A DNA stretch of 64,000 nucleotides, taken from positions 868,001-932,000 of the forward strand of contig NW_022204508.1 of assembly GCF_008831285.2 (NCBI RefSeq), given 5' to 3'. Under the pieces are notes generated by a model that saw only the letters and a program-made list of their open reading frames with translations, was not told where the DNA came from and ran no database searches. The stretch is from Nymphaea colorata (Eukaryota; Streptophyta; Magnoliopsida; Nymphaeales; Nymphaeaceae). The first letter of the stretch is position 1. Every line of letters starts with the position of its first letter. The position numbers were made by a program, and so were the translations under genes. Shown here piece by piece: positions 22,705 to 31,115 of this stretch.

Positions 22705-23922
22705 ATGAGGTGCTCGTCTCGTAGACCAAATATGGACATACTCCTTAGCACCTCCGAAAATGGCGTTTGCATTCGGAAGGATACGTTGATCCATGGACAT
22801 ACTTGGGACCAAGGCCCAAAGTGGACTTATATCCAAGTAGGTAGTAATCCCGATTGCAACTTAAGGATCCGACACCCCAGTTTACAAGGGCGTCGTTTTG
22901 AGTTAGCCATCAATAAGGATACCCAAGAAGTGTGGATCACCAAAACCACTTACCCGGGTAGACTTCTTGTGGCTGGACACGAAGTGAAATATCAAGTTTG
23001 GGCGCCAATCTACCGTGGAGATGTTATCGAAGTTGGTTTCTCAAGTCTTTGCTTTGTGCTAGAAGAAAGACTCTCACCTATGGCTGAAACGCAAAGAGAA
23101 TCGTATTATGCGCCCAACGATGAAGAAGAGCAAAGCACAAGGCCTCTTACAAGGGACGAAGTGCTCAAAAAGATTAATGAGATGCTCGACAGGATGGATC
23201 ACAGAGAGTCGATCAGAAATAAGAAAACAACCAGCGATAATAGACGGGCTGAGCTTGCTACAGAGTCCGATATTGAAACGGAATCAAATTCGTCTAGTGA
23301 GGATGAAAAGTCCTCCCCTTCTCCAAAGACGCCTAAGAGAATAGCGCCAAAAGAGTATAAGCCAGAGAGCGTAGAAGAAACTTCGTCTGAAGCCGAAGAT
23401 GGTAGTAGCACGGATTCTTCAAGTGATGAAGAAATAGAGTTGCCAAGTCGTGGGTGTGCCAATCCAAACACCCTCGAGCCTTCAGATCGTGCAAAAATTG
23501 AAATTTCAGAAAAAGGGATACTTGGAGCCCCTCCTAACGTCATCCCTAATAGCAGCACTAGTATCGCACCAAGAGATACTAAAGGCATCCTTGGCCCAGC
23601 CAAGACAATCTGTGCTACACAGCCTTTAGAACGGGTCCAATCCAGAACATCAAATGGGAACCAAAGGCCCAACCAGCAGAACGAGTCGGCAAGACGAAGG
23701 GACACAAGGCACTCCAATGGCATTTACGTAGGATTACTTCCCCTACCTACCCAGACGTCAGAACAAATAAGGGAAAGTAATGGTGCGTGTCCAAACTCGA
23801 ATGATGGAAGCTCATCTAGCCTAACACGAGCAGAAAGAAGGGCGACCCCTCTTGAAGGACTAACGCCTGAGGCAAGTCCTAAGACAAGGCATAATGAAGA
23901 AGATCTCTTCGCCCCCGCTTGA
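22705..23922 (+). CDS. Retrotransposon ORF, N-terminal part with FHA-like domain
   Basis: The first in-frame ATG is at 22705. A second, at 22732, opens the MDILLSTSENG sequence conserved in all copies and is the likelier start. Residues about 30-110 from MDILL look like an FHA fold: VGSNPDCNLRIRHPSLQG, a strand with VWITKT, then YRGDVIEVGFSSL. FHA domains normally bind phosphothreonine; here the usual SxxH serine is Q and the GR arginine is S, so binding is doubtful. There follow a helical segment (EVLKKINEMLDRMDHRE), acidic serine tracts (SSSEDEKSSPSPKTPK, SSTDSSSDEEIE) and a low-complexity linker. The frame stops at TGA (23920-23922), where other copies read TCA within ASPFRW, so this is one nonsense change in a longer protein. 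No gag, RT or integrase motif is present. FHA assignment is by eye. Confidence 0.65.
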   Translation: MRCSSRRPNMDILLSTSENGVCIRKDTLIHGHTWDQGPKWTYIQVGSNPDCNLRIRHPSLQGRRFELAINKDTQEVWITKTTYPGRLLVAGHEVKYQVWAPIYRGDVIEVGFSSLCFVLEERLSPMAETQRESYYAPNDEEEQSTRPLTRDEVLKKINEMLDRMDHRESIRNKKTTSDNRRAELATESDIETESNSSSEDEKSSPSPKTPKRIAPKEYKPESVEETSSEAEDGSSTDSSSDEEIELPSRGCANPNTLEPSDRAKIEISEKGILGAPPNVIPNSSTSIAPRDTKGILGPAKTICATQPLERVQSRTSNGNQRPNQQNESARRRDTRHSNGIYVGLLPLPTQTSEQIRESNGACPNSNDGSSSSLTRAERRATPLEGLTPEASPKTRHNEEDLFAPA

Positions 23923-25275
23923 CCTTTTAGATGGGCAGATGAGCCATGGAATCAAGAAACCCGTGAGCAAACAGAGATAGAAACCATGGAGCAGCCAGCC
24001 ACGGGCAGCAAAGGGTTGTTACCACCTCCTAGCATCCTTATGAACCAACCTAAGGAGGGTGGTATGGATCACGAGTTCTTTGAGTCTCCCAAAAGTGCAC
24101 GTATGAAACTCCAACAAGGGGCGACTCAAGAATTGGCAAGTCAAAACGCCAAAGTAGTTAGAGCGCAAGACAAGAGACCCTCTCTTGTTCAGCGCCAAGA
24201 AGGAAAAGAGGTAGTTGCCGCCTCTAAGAGAAACAAAAAGGGTTCTAAACCCGGGTGTAAGCAACGAACCAAACCGCTTAACATCCGGGAGCAATTTGAA
24301 GAAGAGCTCCTAGCGGAAATAGACGGAATCCTCCCCAAGTCTGAAGAGGAAAGCGAGAATGTTGTTGAGGAACGTCATGGCCTTAAGATGACAGATATAG
24401 GAGCAGCCAGTGAGCAGTACACCGTGACCACCTTAGCCTCTTCCCAGCGTCAAATACAGTCTAGGAAAGGTGGTCGGCAACATAATTTACCTACTCTGGG
24501 CAATTACATTGAAAAACTCTACCCAGAGCGTTGGAGAGCATACCAATTTCCAGACTCTCCAAACTGTAGTCGGGAATTGAGGGACCCTCATAACTCCCTT
24601 AATCCAAACATGTCAGGCTTATTACTAGGCCCCGACTATAGTAAGCGCGCAGCAGAAGCGCAGTGGCCTGTCCTAGTGAGCAGCAACACTTGGCAATCGC
24701 AAAAACACGGGCAGACCACCACACAGAAGAAGAGCGTAAGCGGAAGCAAACAGCTGCAAGGGCAGCAAAGGCTTCACATCGGGCAGCTGCCTAGAGATTA
24801 CGGCCCCGAACGGATACATCAAGAAACGAGTAAGACAACTCGGGTCTTCACTCGGAATTTCAAGAAAGGGCCGAGAGGAAGTTTCCTCAACCAGAGGAAC
24901 TCCTTAGAAGTACTACCCCGGGACTATGGACCAAAAGAAAAATTTATGTGGGTAGCATGTGGAACTCAGACCCAACCGGAAAAAGGTAAAGCAAGAGCTT
25001 GGGGACAAGCTCATTTTAAGGAGGGTGGATCTGTTACGAGCCAAAAATCCAGCCATCTTGTAAGGGCTGAACCAAGGACCAAGCTGGGTCCAACTAGGCT
25101 CGTAAGGGCTGGATGTGAGTCCAGCAAGGTATCTAGGCCAGCTTCAGAGGAATACTTACAGCTTGGAGTTCTTGCAGTGGGCGGAGCAGGCGGAGCAACA
25201 ACGGCCAAGCGTGAGCGAAATTGGATTAAACCTCAAGGTGGCTTTGATCCGTTTTTAGGACTTTCCCGAACTTGA
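23923..25275 (+). CDS. Retrotransposon ORF, C-terminal part (same frame after a TGA)
   Basis: This continues the previous frame without a shift; the first internal ATG is at 23986. Motifs shared with other copies, in order: FRWADEPWNQ, LPPPSILMNQPKEGGMDHEF, EFFESPKSAR, IREQFEEELLAEIDGILP, QYTVTT, GNYIEKLYPERWRAYQFPDS, LLLGPDYSKR, two LPRDYGP repeats about 40 residues apart, AWGQAHFKEGG. The last is encoded by the polypurine tract, so the ORF reads about 240 bases into the 3' LTR before its stop. I do not recognise the family. The end resembles the way Ty3/gypsy pol genes finish at their polypurine tract, but no catalytic motif survives. The intact protein (both parts) would be about 850 residues. 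Confidence 0.65.
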   Translation, partial: PFRWADEPWNQETREQTEIETMEQPATGSKGLLPPPSILMNQPKEGGMDHEFFESPKSARMKLQQGATQELASQNAKVVRAQDKRPSLVQRQEGKEVVAASKRNKKGSKPGCKQRTKPLNIREQFEEELLAEIDGILPKSEEESENVVEERHGLKMTDIGAASEQYTVTTLASSQRQIQSRKGGRQHNLPTLGNYIEKLYPERWRAYQFPDSPNCSRELRDPHNSLNPNMSGLLLGPDYSKRAAEAQWPVLVSSNTWQSQKHGQTTTQKKSVSGSKQLQGQQRLHIGQLPRDYGPERIHQETSKTTRVFTRNFKKGPRGSFLNQRNSLEVLPRDYGPKEKFMWVACGTQTQPEKGKARAWGQAHFKEGGSVTSQKSSHLVRAEPRTKLGPTRLVRAGCESSKVSRPASEEYLQLGVLAVGGAGGATTAKRERNWIKPQGGFDPFLGLSRT

Positions 25276-28200
25276 ACGGTCTAACCTATAGTCGAGTCCT
25301 AATCCGAGTTCGCACGAGGTAGTCTAGGTCGAACCTAGGCAAAAGGGGGTTGAGCCGGTCCAAGCTCAATCATGCGCCCAAGCAAGTGGATCCAAATGAT
25401 CCACGGACCATTTTATTTGGACGAATAGCCTCCATTAGGATTGAGTTATTGGAGCTCGTTTTTGGATCCCATGGAGTTCCGTTTTTGGACCCCATTGAGT
25501 TCCGTTTTTGGATCCCATGGAGCTCCGTTTTTGGATTTCATTTGAGTTCCGTTTTTGGATCCATTTGAGTCCGTTTTTGATTTGTTTCTTTAGTGAACCG
25601 GTTCGGAATGTGAACCGAGTTGCTTAGGCTATTATTTAAGTCATTGAATTCATGTAAATGTTATGCTTTTGAATAATGAAAATGAATTGAAGGAATTGTT
25701 GGGCGGAATGCCCTTTCTCTCTCTCGTACTCCCCTTGGCTCACCCCTCTCCCGCGGTGGTCTCCCTTCTTTCCTTGGCGTCCCTCCTCACCCATGGCGCA
25801 GCCTCTTCTCTCCCACTCGTCCTCAAGGATTCTCCAAGCCCTAGCGTCATCCTCCATGGCGTCCTCTTCATTCCAGCCCCTTAGGTGAAGGACGGCATCC
25901 CTTTACCCTCTATCCAGCCGAAGGTCTCGTCTCCCCTACCTTAATTTCTGTTTTCTTCCTCTTCCCCTCGACCTAAGGATCACGGCCAAAGGAAAGCAGC
26001 AAGCTCCGACGCGCGGCGTCTCCAACGGACCACGAAGAATACCCCACGAGCATTTTCTTGAAGCACGGTGCCTTTCTTCTCAAACACAAAGAAGGTTGTG
26101 AGGCTGTCTTCATCCCGGAAGGCTGCAGCAACTTGGGCGACCTGGTAGCAGCAGCAAAAGACATCAAAAGTAGCGCAAGAGATTAAGGTTAGTACGTAGA
26201 GAAAACAAGAAGAGTTGGTGAGCAACACGTTGCTCGGATTTGTTATTGTGTTCGGCTAGAAGGAGGATTTCACTCCCTCGGTGTACACCCGAGAGTTTGA
26301 GCTCTCATCCCACGGCTGAAAACAGCACCAAATTCTTGCTTACGCGTCTCAAGAACTCCTTGGCATTCTTGAAGTTCTTCCCCTCACGCTACGCACGAAG
26401 GTCCCAAAGAGCGTCCTCACAAGAGCGCTTTGGTTGCCTCCGTTTTTGAGCAAAACGGATGCACAAATCCAGCAAGCAAAAGGCTTGCATAAGTGCATCA
26501 AAAGGGCGTCAAATTAAAGAGAAAAGTGCTTAGAAGAAGTCGCCCAATCAAGAGGAATCAAATGGCGTAAATTGAGCTTCATTCGGACCGCAAATCGCAT
26601 GTTCTAGGCTCGGCCTGAATTCTGCAACTCCGGTGAACATCTAGGTGATTCCGGCCAGATTTTGGCCAATTCCGGCGTGGTCCATATTACCCCTGATCGT
26701 GGAAGGAGTCAGCTTCAGTTTGAGGGTATTCTGGTCCATTCTTTGGAGGAGCGCACTAGGGCGTTCAACCCTAGCCGTCGGGGCTAGCTCGCACCTTCCT
26801 TGGCCGCCGGTCTTCATTTGGTAAGTCCTATTCTTTCTCTCTTTTGTTTAATCCTAGCCCTTGAGTGAGCCACGTGTCAGCCATCCCCTTAGCCTCCCAG
26901 ATTTACCTAGCCACCTGTCCCACTTGGCTGATTTCGTCCCAGCCGAGAATCAATCCATAGCCCACCGAATTCCATTAATCTAGCGAGATCTCCCATCCTC
27001 GTCAATCTATTCCGTTTTTAACTCCCCTCTTCTAGTCAATCCTTGGTCGTCTTTAATCTTAACCATTGGTGTCGCCACGTGTCCTAATCCTAGCTTACCT
27101 CCCCTGCCACCTCACCAGCTGGTCCCTCCTCCCTCGAGTCAGCCTGGCCCACACGGTTTGCCTTTCCCCCATCGTCTAATACCTCTACCGTTTTTGTTGA
27201 CTTTCACGCATCTTCCCCTTTTGGTGAAACCGTGAGAGTGTGCCACCTCCTCCTTCCCCAAAGCAGGTCCCTACCATTACGCCAGACCAGTTCCATCTCC
27301 ATCTGCCACCTCCACATCCAGCCCTTGCCTTGGCCCCACACGAGATCCCCTTTCCCTCGTCTAGCCTTACCGAATCCCTTAGCATCCTCACGCGGTTTCC
27401 CAACTTGGAAGGGAAGTCACACGAGAGTGCCACCTCCTACTTGCCCAAATCCCTCTCCTCTCTCTACGCAAGTCAGCCCTCTCGTCTTCACCTTAGCTCC
27501 TCTCCACCTCACCTTCCCTAATCATTACCCACCTGAACCGAGCCAGCTTCCTCCTTCTCGCAAGCCCTTCCTCTTGGTAGGACCCACACGTTGCCACTTG
27601 TCACGTTTTGGAAACCACCAAGCTTCGTACTTTCCCTTTCCCTTTACCCCACCGTCTCTAGCCCCTCTCACATGGAGACTTCCCCTCTCGCCACCTCGTG
27701 CTTCTTCCTTTAGTAATAACCAGCCTTACTCTTTAGCCCTTGCCTTTTCCATCCCTTACCTAGTTCACCCCTTGTGTCCGTTGCAAAGGAGAAGAAGGAG
27801 TCCCCACGCGCCTAACGTTGAAGTCTTACCTTTTTGGCATTAGCCACGTGCCCTCCCCTTTCCTACGAGCTAGGAAAGGAACTTAACGCCAATTCAATCC
27901 TTATACCTTAGGAAAGAATTGGAATCCCTTCCTTATTCGCTAGTCTCTCTCTAGCGATCCTCTTAGCTCTAATTTCCATTTTGGAATTAGACGCCCTTTT
28001 CCTCCTCCACCGAAGGAAGGAAATCTCCACGCCACCCTTGCCTCTTGGTAAGTGGCGTCCTCACATCTCCCTCTTTCTTAGTTAGGAAGTCGCCACCTGG
28101 CCTCACAACACCCCTTAGGAGCCCACTCGTGTCAATCTTCACTAGTTAGGTAAGCCAGCACCGTATCCTCCCTTGCTCTCCTCTAGTCAAGCCTTGACGC

Positions 28201-29430
28201 ATCACTCCCTAGTTAACCTCTCTAGGTCGACCTCACCTACTTGGGCAACCTAATCCCCTTGAGCCTCCTTTCCTCTTATTTGGGAAAGTAGCCTAGGTCC
28301 TAAGGCAGCCAATGTCAACGCTGCCTAAGTGATTTGGACCCACCTCTTGCACGGCTAGACCCAAGCCGCCACCTCCCTTCCGCACCTTCCTCATTCCTTA
28401 GCGTCTTGACTTGATTCAAGTCAACCCAGCCGCATCTGAACCTAAGCCAGTCCTTAGTCCACCTTGTCCCTGCTAACCTTCAGCCTTGACTTAGCTCACC
28501 TAAGCCACGACCTAGCCAGGCATCCATAGTCGGACCTCCCTCGTAGCTAGGTCTGCCCGAGCTCTAGACCGAGCTCTTCTCCTTTCCGTAGCTAGATTCT
28601 CCCGGGTTCTATACCGAACCCAGCCCTTCCGAAGGTCATCCCCACGCACAGCGGGACCCTTCCAGCTTCGGCCTTTCGCTTGCTGCCGCGCTCCCTTCAC
28701 GGCCAGGCGGGCCTCTTCCAGCAGTAGCTCGTGACTCGCGGCTGCCTCTTGCTCACGGCCAGGAGGGCCGTAGTCCAGCAACACGCCCGGCGTCCTTAGC
28801 CGGCCATTTGAAGACTTCCGGTGTAACTTCCACCTCGTCACGGGATCCAGTCCGCTACCTTCCTCATCCGGAATCCTCCTCATTTGTTGCTGCATTGCCC
28901 GAGGTTGGGGATTCACCTCGTGGCCACCTTGCTGACAGCCAAGACTAGCTTGGCCGGTAACGCCCTCTCACTCCCTTGTAGTTTCGCGGGTCGGGTGCAC
29001 TTGCTTTCGTATTTGCTTGAGCCCGGCTTCGGCCTTGGTTGATTCCAGCGGTACCTCGACGGCCCTTGGCCTAGACACGATCGCTAATCAACGAGCCTAC
29101 CTAGGGTATTGGGTGTGGTTTGTTACGAGTAGTTGTGGTTTGTGTGGTTTGATGGTTTGTATTGAGTGAGTTGCGAGAGTACTATTGTATCGCGCACGCT
29201 TGTACGGCCTCACATCCCTCGTAGTTTTCTGTAGTAGGTTTTGACTTAGTTAGGTTTTTTGGGATTACCCCTTCCGTGTATTCACGTCCTATTGGGTTTG
29301 CGCGGGGTCCTGTCCGGCCGGGTAGTTCCATGTATTATTTGTTTAGGTTTTTGGTCTAGATCCCTCGAGGCGATCTTGGCAGTAGGACCTCGACTCCTTG
29401 GGTCGGACCGTTGGGGTCGGGATGCTAACA
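25032..29430 (+). mobile_element. Complete LTR (4.40 kb), plus orientation
   Basis: Starts TGTTACGAGCC and ends GATGCTAACA (one change from GATCC), directly before TGGTATCAGAGCC. The alternative purine-run boundary is at 25341-25351. Its body from about 26.9 to 28.3 kb is a different subtype from 15078-19501, so the two LTRs that bracket 19502-25031 are not the matched pair of a single insertion. The long open frame 27232-27843 is proline/serine-rich LTR sequence without homology signs and is not called. Confidence 0.85.
25450..25583 (+). repeat. 23-base minisatellite in LTR, six units
   Basis: Same organisation and unit order as the array at 15497, with a changed first flank ('gagttattggagctc' in place of 'gattttttggagctc'). 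That flank variant is shared with 63616-63630 and, inverted, with 39431-39445, and so tracks LTR ancestry. Confidence 0.8.
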
Positions 29431-29550
29431 ATTGGTATCAGAGCCAGGTTGAGGTTTCCATCTGGAAAAATACACCCTATATATCATCCCCCCCTGTACC
29501 CTGATTTTTCAGAAATTGAAAATACTAGGTTATAAACATTTCTTGCATGA
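29431..29550 (+). other. Short leader with a unique segment
   Basis: A primer-binding site is followed by 'gaggtttccatctgg', which in other copies follows the second site, so the 160-base spacer between the two sites is absent. About 85 bases (29466-29550) containing 'ctatatatcatcc' and 'ttataaacatttc' match nothing else in the window. Confidence 0.6.
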
Positions 29551-31093
29551 GAGTTGTTGCTCCGCCCGCTCCTCCCACTGCAAGAACTCCAAGCTGTAAG
29601 TATTCCTCTGTGACTGGCCTAGCTGCCTTGCTGGACTGGGCTCTAACTACTTTGGCGTTTGGACTTGCCAATTCTTGAGTCGCCCCTTGTTGGAGTTTCA
29701 TACGTGCACTTTTGGGAGACTCAAAGAACTCGTGATCCATACCACCCTCCTTAGGTTGGTTCATAAGGATGCTAGGAGGTGGTAACAACCCTTTGCTGCC
29801 CGTGGCTGGCTGCCCCATTGTTTCTATCTTTGTTTGCTCACGGGTTTCTTGATTCCATGGCTCATCTGCCCATCTAAAAGGTGACGCTAGGGTGAAGATT
29901 TCTTCTTTGCTTTGCATCGGCGTCACTTTAGGACTTGCCTCAGGCGTTAGTTCTTCAAGAGGTGTCGCCCTACTATCAGCTTGTGTTAGGCTAGATGAGC
30001 ACTCTTCGTTTGAGTTTGGACACGTACTATTAGTTTCCCTTAATTTCTCTTGTTCTGTCGTCTTGGAAGGTTCAGGTAAGGGAAGTAGTCCTTCGTAAAT
30101 GCCATTGGAGTGCTTTGTGTCTGTCCGTCTGACCGACTCGTTCTGATGGTTGGGCCTTTGGTTCCCATTTGATGCTCTAGGTTGAACCCATTCCAAAGGC
30201 CGTATAGCACTGATTGTCTTGGCTGGGCCAAGTATGCCTTTAGTATCCTTAGACGTGATACTCGTGCTGCTACTAGGGATAACGCTAGGAGGGGCTCCAA
30301 GTATCCCTTTTTCTGAAATTTCAGTCCTTGCACGTTCTGAAGGCTTGAGGGCGCCGATATTGGCACACTCCCGACTTGGCACTTCTATCTCTTCATCGCT
30401 TGAAGAATCCGTGCTACTATCATCTTCGGTTTCAGACGAAGTCTCTTCTTCGCTTTCTAATTCGTACTCTTTTGGCACTATTTTCTTAGGCGTCTTTGGA
30501 GAAGGGGAGGACTTTTCATCCTCACTAGACGAATCTGATTCAGTTTCAGATTCTGTAGTAAGCTCAGTCCGTCTATTATCGCTGGCTATTTTCTTGTTTC
30601 TGATCGCCTCTCTGTGATCCATCCTGGCGAGCATGGCGTTCATCTTGTTGAGCACTTCGTCCCACGTAAGAGACCTTGTGCTTTGGTCATTCTGCTCATC
30701 TTCGCCGCTGGACTCATAATGATATTCTTTTTGCTTCTCGGTCACGGGGGAGAGTCTTTCTTCTAGCACTAAGCGGAATTTTGAGAACCCCACTTGGATA
30801 ACTTCTCCATGATAGATTGGCGCCCAATCTCGATGTTCTACTTCGTATCCAGCCACAATAAGTCTACCCGTGTAAGTGATTTTGGCTATCCACATTTCTT
30901 GGGTGTCCTTATGCATGGCCAACTCAAGGTGACGCCCTTTTATGCTAGGGTGTCGGAGTATCAAGTCACACTCGGGATTACTGCCGACTTGGACATAAGT
31001 CCACTTTGGAGCTTGATCCCTAGTATGTCCATGGATCAACGTATCTTCATGAATACAAACGCCATTCTCGTAGGTGCTAAGGAGTATGTCCAT
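29525..31093 (-). CDS. Intact but internally deleted FHA-like retrotransposon ORF
   Basis: An uninterrupted frame of 522 residues, from ATG (31093-31091) to TAG (29527-29525). The N-terminus reads MDILLSTYENG; the FHA-like region includes VGSNPECDLILRHPSIKGRH and YHGEVIQVGFSKFRLVL. The SxxH position reads KGRH, closer to canonical FHA than the plus-strand copy but still without the serine. The acidic serine tracts and ASPFRWADEPWNQ follow, and this copy shows what the TGA-bearing copy lost. After VVRAQ the frame jumps to SSKAARPVTEEYLQL: the middle of the C-terminal half is deleted and the last residues read into unrelated leader sequence. It lies inverted between two plus-oriented LTRs. Whether it is expressed is unknown; the sense promoter would have to come from an LTR facing the other way. 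Confidence 0.65.
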   Translation of the reverse strand: MDILLSTYENGVCIHEDTLIHGHTRDQAPKWTYVQVGSNPECDLILRHPSIKGRHLELAMHKDTQEMWIAKITYTGRLIVAGYEVEHRDWAPIYHGEVIQVGFSKFRLVLEERLSPVTEKQKEYHYESSGEDEQNDQSTRSLTWDEVLNKMNAMLARMDHREAIRNKKIASDNRRTELTTESETESDSSSEDEKSSPSPKTPKKIVPKEYELESEEETSSETEDDSSTDSSSDEEIEVPSRECANIGALKPSERARTEISEKGILGAPPSVIPSSSTSITSKDTKGILGPAKTISAIRPLEWVQPRASNGNQRPNHQNESVRRTDTKHSNGIYEGLLPLPEPSKTTEQEKLRETNSTCPNSNEECSSSLTQADSRATPLEELTPEASPKVTPMQSKEEIFTLASPFRWADEPWNQETREQTKIETMGQPATGSKGLLPPPSILMNQPKEGGMDHEFFESPKSARMKLQQGATQELASPNAKVVRAQSSKAARPVTEEYLQLGVLAVGGAGGATTLMQEMFIT

Positions 31094-31115
31094 TTCTGCT
31101 CTACTAGACGAGCAG

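Larger units (their letters stand above)
20999..23187 (+). repeat. Tandem duplication, copy B (2.19 kb)
   Basis: Near-identical repeat of 18819-20998, continuing into the intact remainder of the ORF after 'gagatgctc'. Copy B keeps the reading frame where copy A is broken. Confidence 0.85.

Noticed and set aside
22681-22707. Upstream TTG start for the FHA-like ORF
   Set aside because: Plant nuclear genes normally start at ATG; the conserved MDILL start at 22732 (or the ATG at 22705) fits all copies better.
23199-23723. 174-residue antisense frame across the acidic region
   Set aside because: A shadow of the plus-strand ORF: serine/acidic codons read as leucine/serine-rich on the other strand.
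22681-25275. Gag-pol polyprotein
   Set aside because: No CCHC knuckle, DTG/DSG protease site, YxDD reverse-transcriptase motif, or HHCC/DDE integrase pattern is visible in any copy.
27232-27843. 203-residue open frame in the LTR
   Set aside because: Proline/serine-rich translation of C-rich LTR sequence. It is not kept as an open frame in the other LTR subtypes and has no domain pattern.
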